Source: Dendrophyllia cribrosa (taxonomy: Eukaryota > Cnidaria > Anthozoa > Scleractinia > Dendrophylliidae). Taken from it: 64,000 nt of DNA. The stretch covers positions 30,907,774 through 30,971,773 of the forward strand of contig JAJLRJ010000009.1 in NCBI GenBank assembly GCA_024195265.1, read 5' to 3'. The notes beneath the pieces are model-generated. The model was not told the origin of the DNA. It made no database searches and saw only the letters and a program-made list of their open reading frames with translations. This document shows, piece by piece, positions 47,601 to 60,443 of this stretch. Both the position numbers and the translations under genes were made by a program. Every line of letters starts with the position of its first letter. Position 1 is the stretch's first letter.

Positions 47601-49044
47601 AAATTTGCATATCTGTACCCGTATACTATATCTCTTTGAACACACTTTGCATATTCAAGAGATAAAAAGCATGCTGAAGTTGAACCAAATTATGCCAATA
47701 TTACTCTACCTCAACAGGCCTAGGCACAGCAACATTTCTGTCTAAACCCAAAATCACTGTCAGAAATAATATGCAGTTGATGTATAAGTTATAAGCTTAT
47801 GGAATCTTTTATTTAAATTAATTTGATTATTGTTTTAATCGTATCAATAACAAAATTCTCGATTGTGATTGGTCATCTGAGCGCCTATTTCTTACGTACT
47901 TGGCGTGTGGTCACATGGGTGTCCAATTACAGCTATCCAATTACAACTTTTTGTAATTGGATAGCTGTAATTGGACACCTACATTGGGCACACATTAATC
48001 AGTTGCACTTAAATGGGTTCTTTTTTTGCTTTGTTTCCTCGTACTTTCAAACTCATATTAAATATCCTAGACGTTTTGAGTACAAAAAAGGCCACAACGA
48101 CTTTTAAATCTCCAATTTTGTTATTGATGTGATTAAATAGTAATTGAACCTCGTGTCATACAATTCAGGGCTACACGCTCGGCCAATTTGAAATTACTTG
48201 CCTGATTACTCCCTGAATTGTACTCCACTCAGTCCAATTACTATAGGTGGTTTGCAACCAATCTCTAGAGACATAGATAACAATAGTGAAACGAACAAAT
48301 GCTGGTGGACGAACAAAAGGAGCTAATGAGAGAACTATTGTTTATGTCCACCAGCATGGCGGCGATGACGTAACATGAAAACCACCTATTACAAATTTTA
48401 TTATTGTTTAACTTAATTTGATTACCTGAGGGTGTACATCTCAGAAGTGCCAATAACTGTAAACAGTTTCTAAGTTCAGTCTTGGGTACAGTATGAGGAT
48501 CGAATTAATAGTAATTTTCATAATAAAATTAGACTTGTACTTACCTCAACTCTTTATCGGCACCAGCCTCTAACAACATCTTTACGACTTCCAGATGTCC
48601 TTGGAACGTGGCATAAAACAGACCAGTCCATCCTCTAATGTCTTGAGCATCGATCTTGGCATTATTCTGCATCAGAAAGTATACAACAGATTCATTGCCG
48701 CAGCTAGCGGCTAACATTAGCGGCGTCGCTCCATTCTTCGTTGTGCGAGCATTCACGTCAACGGAGAAATCAAGCAAGAGATTAACTATGTTATCATGTC
48801 CAACATAAGCGGCATACATTAGAGGTGTCCATCCACCGCAGTTGTGTTTATCGAGATCGGCAATTTCTACTCCGTCGGCTAAATGCTGTTGAACGCAGCT
48901 GTACTGGCCGATAGAGCAAGCCGTGTAGACATCCATTTTAACAACTTCATCTTCGTTCCATAAATTACTGCAGTCGTTCGCATCGGCGAACGAAAAACTA
49001 GATGAGCGATTTTTCGGTTCATGAATATTTTGCGGTAGTTCCAT
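44651..49044 (-). CDS. ANKS3: ANKS3: ankyrin-repeat and SAM-domain protein
   Basis: Two minus-strand coding exons, 49044-48545 and 45899-44651, join in phase (GT-AG) to 582 residues (human ANKS3 656). About six ankyrin repeats fill residues 35-225, for example GGWTPLMYAAYVGHDNIVNL, GATPLMLAASCGNESVVYFL and GLTPLLAAAREGHEVIFEVL. A linker follows. The SAM domain is at about 372-432 (VASFLQELKLTKYLSIFEEQ through LFGPRRKIFTSL). A coiled coil lies at about 445-525, then a Ser/Gly-rich tail. The ATG at 49044 (context ACAAATGG) is the first in-frame ATG; the frame is open 72 nt further up without an ATG. In vertebrates ANKS3 binds ANKS6 and the kinase NEK8 in the ciliary inversin compartment; the same role here is inferred. 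The single intron carries a MITE and repeats. It is divergent from SLC36-type gene 2. Confidence 0.87.
46063..46192. repeat. G tracts and (GT)n microsatellite
   Basis: A 13-base G run (46063-46075), a (GT)n stretch (46142-46169) and an 18-base G run (46175-46192) within 130 bp, in the ANKS3 intron. Confidence 0.9.
46803..46952. mobile_element. Palindromic MITE, TATATGTTGTGG family, copy 2
   Basis: TATATATGTTGTGGTGCAAT at one end and its inverted copy at the other; arms continue CTTGGTGCAAATTTTA and complement. It is in the ANKS3 intron. Confidence 0.7.
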
Positions 49045-50584
49045 TTGTGTTTGGCATATTTTTGGGCTCGGAAATCGCTCTAAAATGTTCTTGTATTTGA
49101 TCGAGTGAACGGCCAAAGCTGATCAATCACGGTGGTTACTGGAATGCGCATGTCACATGTTTCTAATGTTTTTATAACCCACCATACCGGAAGCACGTGC
49201 CCTGATTGGTTGAAAACCATGCAGATAAAATACTGAAAATACTCGTAAGTCCTCGTGTACTTCTTAAAAGAATGTCTAGAGGATATTCTCGGCAATAAGA
49301 TAAATTATATAAGCTCCTGAAAGACTTGTTCCAAAATCTCTTTTTTTGCTCTCGATCACGATTTTCTCATATTTCGTGTAGCGAGCAGCACGGAAACGCT
49401 TCAAATTTCTTGACCTTTGTGATGGATGTGCAAGTTTGAGTCATTTATTCCGGCATTTATTGTGGTTTTTGGAACTCCCTGTGGACGCCGAAAGAGTAAT
49501 AAAAGCTGTGAAGTGAATATTTAACAAGTGAAAATGTAAAATAAGGTCATGAAGGAACTGCAAATAGAAATCTGTTATCTCAAGACTGCCAACGTCAGCA
49601 TTTGAATCTCTCAAAGTTGGCCAATTCGCCCTATCAACTCAGTTGATATAAACTAAAAACTCATTCCTTCACCGACACAAACGACCATGGTGCCATCAAA
49701 TGATTATACATTTTTGCAATACTTCCCACCCCTATTTTTTTTAACTGTAAAACAATGCCTAGAATTCTCCGATCCTTCTCGACCCTTTCTGGATGTATTG
49801 AATATTCTGGATATGTTGAATCGTTTTATGGAATATTCATGGACTTCCATCGTTGTTGAAATATCGAGAAATGGCCAATTCTCCCCTACTCAGGGGCAAA
49901 GAATGTATTCAAACCCCCTGTATTTCCGACCAAACGCTCCAAATAAACGATCATTGACCAAACGCTCTACCACTGACCAAGCTCCCCCCGGGTTCTGTAT
50001 GGGTTCGAGTCCCGCCGAGGCCAAAACGTTTTTTTCAGGCTCCATTAAATTACAACTGTAGTCCTTCAGTTGCTGCCCCCACTAGAAGAGTTCATGGTCC
50101 TCTCAATTCTTTCCTAGAGGAAATTCTCTCGGGATTTTTATCCCGAGCTCCCAGGGACCTTTTTTCACAGGGGCGTGCGTTTCTCCGATACTCCAGGGCC
50201 GATACTCCCAGGGCGCTGATACTCCCGAAGACGTTTCGGGCCCGAAAGCTGTATTTTAAATTAGCTTTAATTCAGTTTCTAACGAATGATGTTGAAGTTC
50301 TTAGCCAGCAAACCAACCCAACTTGTGCAGTAAACGAAGATTTTATTGTTTAACTTTCAAAAGCAACAAAAATTGGATATTGTTGGTAAACATTTTGCGC
50401 CTGGGTCTTTCAATTTCACTAGAGCTAAACACGTGACAATATCATGTGAGGCTGTGCTTTCACTTGCTAATGAGCTTAGGTGACAGACACTGTGTTTTGT
50501 TGTGTAGGTAGAGCTGCAATATCTGCTTCAGCAGTCTTTCTAATGAATACAAAACATTGTATATAACGCTGCAACGATAAGAAT
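49045..50584. promoter_or_regulatory. Divergent upstream region of ANKS3 and SLC36-type gene 2
   Basis: 1.54 kb between two opposed start codons. It must contain the ANKS3 5' UTR and, if the exon at 50585 is right, the transporter promoter. No clear TATA box. Around 49930-50045 is a repeat tail with TGGGTTCGAGTCCCGCC (a B-box-like word), probably tRNA-derived. Confidence 0.35.
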
Positions 50585-53500
50585 ATGAATGGATATGCGT
50601 CTGTTTCGTCCAGGACAACACAAGCGGCGCTCGTAAGGTAGGTAAAGCCCGTCGCCATTTCCGGCATTCGGCGGATCGACAACCATTATAACGCGTTATA
50701 AAGGGATGAATTGATTGTATCTTTACACGAAATAAGGAACTAAATTTAAGACTTTATCCTGCATATTTTTTTCTGTAATGCTCTACTCTAATATGAAGAA
50801 CTCGAGTGTAAAAAACGAAAAGAAAACAGCAAAAATGTGTTACTGTGTGGTTAAAAGGAAACGGGTCCCCGCGAGAACATTAGCTTTAATATTTGCATAT
50901 GATCACTCTACCATTTTACTCACTCCGTTAGAGATAATTGTAACATAATTTGCTTGTTGTCTGTTGCATGAATAGAAGAATAAAAGCTTTTGCATGAGGT
51001 AATTTTCCCGGGATTTCGCGAAAACCGCACACATGCGAGATTAAGCTTCCTGAAATTCCTGGAAAATTATAAAATTATAAAAGTAATGGCAACAAGAATT
51101 TGATATGCCGGATTCAAAAGTTGCTCTTTCACATAGAGAAATCGTTGTGAAATTATACATTTAACCCTAACCTACACCAGACCATGTTCAGCTGATTTTG
51201 CAACCCTATATTAGGGCCTGGTCGCACTGGGGAAATTTTGATCAAATTTGTGTTTGTTAAGATAAAAATCTGTCATCACATCAAGTTTCTTAATGGGACC
51301 GGTGTTTCGCAAATTTGAAAAAAATTGGAAATTCCGGATAATCTTCAAAAATACCGTAGTGTATGGGTGGGGCAGGCCGATTATTTTGAAAAAATTGAGA
51401 AAAAACAAAAGAAACCGCTGTCTGAGCTTTCACCGCTTATTGATTTGACACAGATATATGGAGAGGTCATTCAGAGAAAAGTTGTGTTACCGCTGGGTAT
51501 TTTACGAGTCAGTTTTTATTTTTTCGAGGTTTTAAGAGAGAAAAAAATAAACACCGACGAGTAAAAATGACAATCCGTATTACACAACTTTTCACTGAAT
51601 AAATTGTTTATTTAATATATGACAGACTTCTTCTCCCAAGTCAATGTTTTTGCAAGTGTTTTCCCTAGCGTGTGCTTAAGAAGGGTGAAATATTGTGTCA
51701 TATTTGCACTCGTCTTGATGTATATTCGCACTGTAAAATGCTTTGTCCAATAATAATGACTTTAATATTTAATGGATGGGAACTTTGTCATTATGTGAAT
51801 GTTTTCGACAGCATGGATAGACAGTGCGACTCTAAAATGTTCTCAAATTTTTGGAACTTCCGTTTGCAGTTTTAAATTTTTGCATGGGCTAATTTTTGTT
51901 TTTGAATGTAGTGCGTCCAGGCCCTTAGACTAGACACCCAAAATCCCTACCCTATCCCAGACTTGTTATTTTTAGAAATGTATCACTATTAGTGTTTTTA
52001 AAGGAAAACCATCTGTCAACAATGTTGCTACAATGATTTTATTTCCATTTAAGAAAGCCTCTTTTATTTCCGAGTTTCAATTTCTATTCTTGACTTGAAT
52101 AATTCTTCATACCACCGATTACCAGTAGTTTCCTGGCGTATGATACCTTATTCTAGACCAAAACTTTTTGATTTCTATACCCTATCCCAGACTAAACTGC
52201 TTGAAAACAGCGGAAAATATGTATCCCCCCACCCAGGTTTCCAGGGTTGTTCGAAAGCCGATTAATGCTAATCCTGAATTAAAAGTTAACCGAGGACTTC
52301 ATTTCTCTGTTTAAAAATGTTTTCAAAAGGTCATTTATAGCAGTAGTGCAGACAAGTTTACAATGTAAGTTAAAACCGAAGGGCAGAAAACTTTGGAAAA
52401 TTTTCAATTGCTGAATTATTTAACTGGATTCAAAACTGACGCTAATAGCAAAGCGCACAAATGACGTCAGTACTCATGTTTGTCTGAGTTTATAATTTAT
52501 TCTTGTTTATTCTTGCATTTCTGACAATAGAAATTCATTATTAGGAATCCCCTGAGAGTCACTTTTGGTTTGTTTGTCTGAGTTTTAGTTCTAAAAATAG
52601 TAATTGTGCGCTTCGCTATTCTGGTTTAGCTTAATTGTGCTTTGAACATCCCAGCCCTGGCATTTATATATTTAACCCATTCAATGACGCCTGCGACTTT
52701 TTTCGTTTTTGAGTGATTTTCTGTATATAAACGATTCATAGGATTTCGTGACTCCATATTTGAAGTTACCATTGAAAGTGCTGCTGTTCTAAAACACTGA
52801 AGGCTCGAGTTTACTGGAAACGTCATTCTGACATTGTGATTTTGCTTTGTTGGATTGCAATAGTCTTCAATAAATTATGGTGTTTCTGCGATTTTTGGTA
52901 AGTCCACAGCCATTTTTCATCTTTTAAGTAGCTGCCTGATGAGCATCATTAAGCTTGGAGGTACAAGTTCAGAGTCCACTTCTCAACGAAGCGAGTTAGG
53001 TGTTGTACTTCGTTTACGAATTTGGCTCGTTGCTCGTTGAACTGGAAAAATGGCCGCCATGAAACGAAGTAGCTTTGGGGCTCGACTCTGGATGAATTTC
53101 TCGACCTACCGCGGCATATTTTGGAAGTTGCGACCACAGGAGAATACAACAAGCGCAAAATTTCAGCGGTGGGTCGGAGTGGCTGTTGACTTACTATAAA
53201 TATGAAATGTGTGCGGAAAGAAACCAACGCTGTCCAAATTTTTGGCTATTTCCCAGCATGCAGTGCGGTGGTGCATTAGAACGAGAGGCTAGAGCTCGGC
53301 CCGAGCAACGAATAAGAGCAAAAAATTCACTGCTAAGCTAGGACTAGGACTGAATTTTGCTGTGAATGTTGACTTTTGGGTTTGCCATGATGATTTGAAT
53401 AAAAAAAACTAAAGGCAAAAACGTGATTTTTGTTGTTTTTCTATGACGTTAAAAACGGTCATTTTTGTTATTGTCCAAATTCAAACGCTGATATTCTGCA

Positions 53501-56500
53501 AAAATCGCTAACTTTTTTGTGTTTATTGGGTATCTCAATTTGAAGGACTTTCTAGTCAATGCTTACAACTGATGGTTAAGGCAATGTTTGCGCGATTGAG
53601 AAAGTTGCAATTTTTTAAAGCAGTGGAGTATTGTATGGCCGGTTTTGGCCGGCACGGCCGTCAATGGGTTAATAACTAGTAGTAATCACAGATTTATAGA
53701 TGCCGGGGGAAGTCTGGGCACAAGAATGAAAGTGAGGCCTGGAATGGGTACCAGTTTCCAGCTGAGAGGTGCCCCTGAAAAATGTGCAGGGCGGCTAATT
53801 TGGCATTGACCAAAATTAAAAAAGCCTGCCTTCACAAGATTAGAAAGCGTTCTCCTATCGTCAAACATAATAATGCACATACACACTGTATCAAACTTAA
53901 GCCTGAGTGGGAATTTGCCATGGCAGGCAGAAGGTGGGCATTTTGACATTTCCCCCTGGAACATCAAATCTGTTTCTCTCCTCACTTGATCACAAATCAA
54001 AGCAAGAAGTGAACAACAGCACTCACTGAATTACTTTTAAGGACACTCAGTTGAAAAACTGATCTTGTGTATTATAAATAAAGAGTGATTTTCCTCTACA
54101 TTAGTCTTTCTCAATCAAATATCCCTACCTTGGGGCAGACATATAATGTCAAAATCCTCACCATAAGGGAGGCCATGTCAATCAAACCCCCACATTAATT
54201 TTGTATCCTAAATTCCAACCAGTTTGCACCTTACTTGAATTAAAAATAAATACAATCAAAGTCTTCTACTGTATGAGCTAATGGTGAATACAAAAGGTTC
54301 AGACACTGTCCTAGACATTTTGCTCCACTGACCCCTCCCCCACATCTGCATCCAACTCCCCAACCTCCCCTCCCATCATCCCCATGGGCTCAATGCTCAC
54401 TGATCCTCCCCTCTCCTAGGCATTTTGCTGTACTGATGCTCCACCTCTTGTGATTAACTCCCCACCCTCCCCTCCCTCCAATATGGTCCCCATGGGTAAG
54501 GCAGGTGATCATTACATATTGTGGACTCAATGTAACCATCCGGTCGAGCGATCGAGTGCAATTTTGTCCCACTGCAGTATAAATCATTCAACACTTTTCA
54601 TATTCACAAGTCAAAAAGGAATCCCCCACAGAAATGAAATTTCAAAGAGGACGAGCGTTTTGCCCGTGTATAATCAAGTAATTTAAACTGAAAGCTTGAA
54701 ATGTGAAAACAGGACACAAACCTGTACTCTAGCAGTGTCTGGATGCCATAGGCGACTACATGTAACTCGTCTTCGAGTGACAAGAAAAACTGAGTTTTTG
54801 CACATAGCTTAACTTCTGGGCACCCTAAATTTTATAGTTGGACTCCCTTTGGGCTCCCCACACAGGCGATTTTTTGTGCAATTTTTGTCACACTTGTCCA
54901 TGCAATTTTTGTCATTTGTTGCGCGATGTTGCAGAGGTTTCGAACATGCTTGAAACCTGATGCAACTTGGCGGCAATTTTTGGGAAATCACAGAAAATCA
55001 AAGCAAATATCGCACCCGAATCGCAGCTAATTGTAGTTTACACGCAACAAAAGTTGCATTGGAGAGCATGACAAAAATCGCATGAAAAATCACGTGTAAA
55101 CGGGCCTTTAGAGCCCAGCCTTGGGACAACATGATGGTTCATGTATTTATGGTACAGTCAAACCTCCCTGGCCCAAGTGTCTGTATTGTACTAGGTTGGG
55201 ATTGTATGAATCTGTCCATATAGAGAGGCATCCGTAAGGAAAGGTTAGACTGTATATACATGTACTATTATTTGATTTTATTACAGGCCCACAACCTGGC
55301 AGCAGTTTACAGATTTTGCAAATGTTTTAAAGGCATTTATAGGCACAAGCTATCTGTCTCTTCCATTTGCATTTTATCAAAGTGGAATTGTGGTGAGTGA
55401 TTAACTTCGGGTTACTGTAATGTTAGCGACGTTCTAAGGTTTTCCCAAACAGGAGCCTTGTAGACCGGGGTGCCTAACAAACTGAACAGGGTACTTACAG
55501 TGTAAAATAAGCATGACACATCATCATTTTGAACCCAATTTTCTTCCATTTAAGCCCCACCCCCACCCCCGTCATTCCCAACCCTCAACCCCCTAGGTTT
55601 CGCACCTAGCCTCGCTTTGATAGAGAGGCTAAAGGCAACTCGGAAATGGCCTACATGTATTGTTGTGTTTCATTTTCTCAGGTCTGTCACTGAAATTGTA
55701 CAAGTTCATTGGATGGGGGAATGGGGGTAAATGTGGCAAAGTGAAGTGAATGGAAAGAAATGGTGATACAATGTGTCATTCTTTTTTTGTTGCCTATTGT
55801 AGTTTATTGCCAACGAGCCAGCCGAGCGAAGACGCGAGGCTGGCGAGGCGGCAGAGAATAGTGCCGCGCGAGGAAGTGCTAAGGCAGAAAAATTCTCGAT
55901 CGAGCCTGAAAAAGTGTAAGGTAATGTAATGTAATGTAGACTTTGGTTTGAGCCAATTGCAAGGCGGGAACTATTAGAGCCAATGAAAAGACGTGTTATT
56001 GCCACACCAAGAACCCGTTGCCTAGCACGTGACCAAAATCTTCCTGAAGTGAAATTCTTGAAATTACAAACTGATTTTAAAAAGATTTTGCACATATCGC
56101 ATGTTTTAAACTCCTAAAATAATGTCAGCGTCAGAATCTTCATTTTAATTAACGTGTTTCGTTGCAAAAATTCCCTTCCAAACAAAGCATCGTGAACGGC
56201 TCGCTTTTTTAGGTATTTGTTCAAGCGTAAAATATGCAACTTTGTTTGTCTAGACAAACCGTCGCGCTTCTTCACACACAAACAAGGGAAATTCGTTCTG
56301 TCGAGCAAACTGACGATAATTCGAACGAGTGAAAAGGCTTAACAACCGGCACTAAACAAGTTTTTGTACAAAATAAATCTTGATTACACGTGCAGAAACA
56401 TGAAGGCGGTAACGCAACGGACTTGCATGTTTCACGCTTGAACAAACACGTAAAAGGGTTAGCCTTTGAACAAGAATTCTCCATTTCAACTTTTGCAGCA

Positions 56501-59500
56501 CGCTTCATATTTCCAAACCTTTTTCTACTCGTTCTACTCATTTTAAAACGTTTTCAATAGCTTTTAAAACGTTTCTTGGCTGCTTTATTGTCTGATATGA
56601 AATGTTTACTACAACATTACAGCGATTTTGATTTCAGTTAGCCGATCAAAGCATGACATTTTTTATTTCTTCGGTGAGTGTGGTCAAAGGGCCACCAAAC
56701 TGTCAAAAACATAATTCCGTTGCCACGCAAATCAAAATCATTTCCTCGTTGGCACTCTATCGATAGGTATGCCTAGTTATTGGAATATATCTTAGGCAAC
56801 AGCCTTAGGTTCCGTCATGTCAATAATGGTTCCAATCTGTATAAACATTATATGTATTGGACATCAGGCCCGTAGCAAGGCTAAAGTAACTAAGGAAGGG
56901 AGGGGGGGGGCAAGCAAACTGGCCAAGCAAAGCTACCCCACCCCCATCAAAAAATAGACATTAGGGTGCTTAAGCAATGATGACGGCAACGTGAACATCA
57001 AAAAAGCAATACAGTGTATGTGTATACTACGACGACATGAAATTTCCAAACTATAAACAAGTGTCTCTGACTACAGATGGCCAGGATGGAAACGGATTGC
57101 AACTTGAAAAAAATGGCTATTTTTTTTAAGTTTGTTAAATGTGTGTTAGAAAATTTGCTAAAAACTGATTATAAATGGTTTGTTCTTTCTATAAAAGTTT
57201 ACTTGATAACTTGTTCTAGGTGTTCTAAGAGCATTTTGTGTTCGAAGTGAGATGCTCAGTTTTAATTCTAGCACAGTCTGAGACAAAAACATAAAAACCA
57301 CCATGACATAGCCCCTTTAATCTGACTGCAGGAGAATTTGCCTACAATTAACAAATTGTCGGGGGGGGGGGGGGGGGGGGGGGTTCTAACTCACCTTGCC
57401 TCTCCCCCTGCTATGGGCCTGGTACATGTATAACAGAGTGGTAAGAAGATCTAAATTGCATTCTTGTTTTTTCGACATCTCCCTGTGATCAGATTGACAT
57501 AGGATCTGAAACATTTCATCTCCCTTGAATAATGGCACCCTTTAGAATGAATAAACCTTGTTACACACAGATCTTGTTATACACATGCTACACTGTTTTA
57601 GCTACATGTAACCTTATTAGTAAAATAAGTGACTGTTGTTTAATTACAGCTGGGTGTAGTTGGACTTGTAATAATCGCTGGTATAACAGACCATTGCTGT
57701 CAGCTCATAATCAAATGCAAAAATGCAGCTGTTGAGATGGTGCTACATTCATCTTCAAAGTACCAAGAGCTACAGACAGAAGCTTGCTATGAGGAGATGG
57801 CAAAAGTCAAGGAGACAATTGAAAAGGAAATGACACTTGGAGATATTGGAAGGATTGCAGTCGGGCCATGGGGATACAGAATTGTTAACATTGCTTTAGT
57901 CATAACTCAGACTGGATTCTGCATTGCATATTTTATATTCATGGGAAATACTATAGCAGAAATGTTTCCACTTATTTACAAATCTCACCATGTTAAACAA
58001 TCAACATTTTTGAGACAGAGTGACATAAATACAGGATACCCAAGTGTGTCAATTAACTCCTCCACTATGGTGGCTCCAATTACCACAGGAACATCATTCA
58101 CTCATGCCACCTTAAGGAACTCATCAAGCATGAAACCACCTTTAGAAGGGGTAACAACAGCACCTCTTTTTGTTCTCCTTGTTCTGATACCATTACCCTT
58201 TCTTGTTCTTATGGCCTATGTGAAGAGCATTCGTAAACTTGGACCTATAAGTGGCATAGCCAATGTTACACTACTTGCTGGATTTTTAGGGCTTCTTGGA
58301 TTTCTTTTGAATGGTAAGAGTTACATTACTGTACAATGCATAATATCAATGTTGCAAATAAAGGGCCGGTGGCATGTCAAATATCAGAATTCATGTGACA
58401 TGGTTAGGCTACGCTGTATGTTGTTACAATAGGCATTGCAGTTACATAGTAAAGAGGTTGACTCAGAAGCTGATGACTAAAGTAAGAGGTCATTTCTCAG
58501 ATTTGTAATATGTAACTGGCATCTGGTGGTGTTGTGAGTGATATGAGAACCAAGCACACATGTAACCACAATTTCATTTCTAGGCCTCCACTTTAAGCCA
58601 AAAGACGTGAACCTTACGAGATGGGCTACTTTTCCAGTTTTCTTTGGCCAGCTGACCGGAGCTTATGAAGGAATAGGAACAGTGAGTCTTATTTGGGTAG
58701 TTTTACTTTAAGACAATCCAGTTTCAGATTTAAGTAATCCAAATTGTTTGGATTTTCATGTTAGCTGGAACAAAAATCTGAAAAAAGATTGTTCCATTCC
58801 GTTTATCAGCTCCAGGTGCCCTCTGTGAAGGGCCTCTGTTTGTGTTCTGGTTCTAAATTACCATGTGCCTTTGATTTGAAACTAGTTTGCCAAATTGAAT
58901 GCACAATCTGAAACCAGATTCATATACCAATCTGAACGACCCACCTCCAGATGTGGAATGTTCAAATTGAATCTAAGATTGGTTTGTCTCTACATGGAAT
59001 GGAAAATCACATTTTTGTTTGCAGAATCCAGAGTTTTGGTTAAAAGAAATGCAACCTTAATATTATTGTAAGTTGGGTTCGAGTCTATGTCAGTGGTGAA
59101 AATCATTTATAGCAAGTTCATTTCTACTGAGCTCACAGTTAACCTAATTGTGATCACAAGATACATGTATTACTAAGGATAAAGTTGTCTCTGATCTGGT
59201 TAAAATTTGCAATGTCAGTTTACCACTCTAAAGGATTTGACTTCATTATTTTTGCTATCTAGGTGATACCTATTGAGTCAAGCATGGCAGAAAACAGACC
59301 TCGTTTCCCCCTGTATCTACACCTGACACTAGCAATTGTCTCCAGTATCCTTGGATCATTTGGGTTACTTGGGTACATGATTTATGGCAGTAACGTTCCT
59401 CAGATTGTAACAGACACCCTGGGGACTGAAATACTAGCACAGCTGGTCCGAGTCACCCTAATCATTGCAGTTATGATGACATACCCTCTTCAGCTGTACC

Positions 59501-60443
59501 CAGTCATTGAAATTGCCGAGTCTATTCTCTTCACCAAAGTGCATTCCAGAGGGAAGTCGCATATGAGTGAGATCATTGCTGGTCCAAGCACAGATGTAAA
59601 CAGTCCACAAACTCCTACAAATTCTTACCAAAGCCAGTCCTATCCTTCACTGGAGGCATCCAGCCGTACATCCACAAGTGTCAATTCAGAGACACAAGTT
59701 CTTTTACCAAATGATTCTGAGGAACTTCAATTTAAGGTACGGACATGTGCACACTGTGAAGGGGCAAATGTTGCTGTTTTGTACAAGGCCATAGTACGTC
59801 CACAACACTTACCAATAACACCACTCACAAGTGTTATGGGTCACATGTTCAACTGAGAACACCGTCAATACAAAAATGTTTTTCACTTACTGCTAGGGTG
59901 TCTTGAAGACCCTTAAAGATCTTGAATTACTAAGACCCTGTCTTCAGCACCCTAACCCTAACGTCTCTAAAACTAAGACCATAACACCCAAGACCTTGAA
60001 AACTAAGACCTCCAAGGTTAGGGTTAGAGTGCTGAACACGGGGTCTTAGTTTTCAAGACAACCCTTACAACTACATGTACATTCATGCATAACTTGTGTT
60101 TACCGTGTACATCATGAGAATAATAGGTATTAATTTTGTTATCTTTGTTTCTCAGACGTCAGCATGGAAGAGGAATTTGTTGCGCACTATGCTTGTTGCT
60201 GTAACTGCAGGATTCGCAGTTCTTCTTAAGAATGAATTTGCCTATGTGAATGCTCTAATTGGTTCAATGGGAAGCTCAGTATTAGCTTACATTCTTCCTT
60301 GTGTATTTCACCTTGTTCTATTTAAACACGCTAATTCAGTGGGTGTGGTTATTAAGGACATTGTTTTTATTATATTTGGTGTGGTGGGAGGTGTTGTAGG
60401 CGTGGTTATAACTGTACAGAATATAGTCAAGAATTTATCTTAA
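50585..60443 (+). CDS. SLC36-type proton-coupled amino acid transporter, gene 2
   Basis: Five certain exons: 55287-55392, 57650-58313, 58584-58681, 59263-59736 and 60156-60443. They share exon phases with gene 1, and two share exact lengths (106 and 98 nt). Key stretches are QFTDFANVLKAFIG, DHCCQLIIKCKNAAVE, GDIGRIAVGPWG, TQTGFCIAYFIFMGNTI, FFGQLTGAYEGIGT, IPIESSMAENRP and GSMGSSVLAYILPC. The exon at 55287 needs two bases from upstream. A candidate first exon is 50585-50637 (ATG, MNGYASVSSRTTQAALV plus AG before GTAGGT), which fits in phase and mirrors the short N-terminal tail of gene 1. With it the protein is 560 residues. That first exon is an inference; its intron would be 4.6 kb. Sequons occur in the long TM3-TM4 loop (NSS twice). 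Same family role as gene 1: H+-coupled amino acid transport; substrate unknown. Confidence 0.8.
51211..51927. mobile_element. TIR element with TTA duplication, 711 bp
   Basis: TTA, then GGGCCTGGTCGCACTGGGGA; ends TGTAGTGCGTCCAGGCCC, then TTA. Same ends and same 3-bp duplication as the 163-bp element at 6670-6832. The frame at 51325-51564 inside has no recognisable domain. It sits in the first intron of SLC36-type gene 2. Confidence 0.75.
52241..52396. repeat. Truncated MITE, CCGGTTGTTCGAAAGC family, copy 2
   Basis: CCAGGGTTGTTCGAAAGCCG and the following 150 bp match the reverse complement of 28193-28395, ending around CAGAAAACTTTGG. The far end is missing. Confidence 0.5.
52672..53672. mobile_element. 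TIR element of about 1 kb with TTAACCCATT ends
   Basis: Begins TTAACCCATTCAATGACG and ends CGTCAATGGGTTAA. The left end has four extra bases. TA on both sides may be the target duplication. No transposase is visible inside. Confidence 0.5.
54724..54865 (-). repeat. Dispersed repeat family, copy 4
   Basis: AAATTTTATAGTTGGACTCC and neighbouring words match the complement of the repeat at 4771-4946. Confidence 0.5.
57361..57383. repeat. Homopolymer G tract (23 G)
   Basis: An uninterrupted G run in the second intron of SLC36-type gene 2. Confidence 0.9.
59895..60065. repeat. Foldback repeat rich in AAGACC words, in the last SLC36 gene 2 intron
   Basis: AGGGTGTCTTGAAGACC at the left and TTCAAGACAACCCT at the right. 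CACCCTAACCCTAAC pairs with GTTAGGGTTAGAGTG. It lies within the final intron. Confidence 0.55.
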
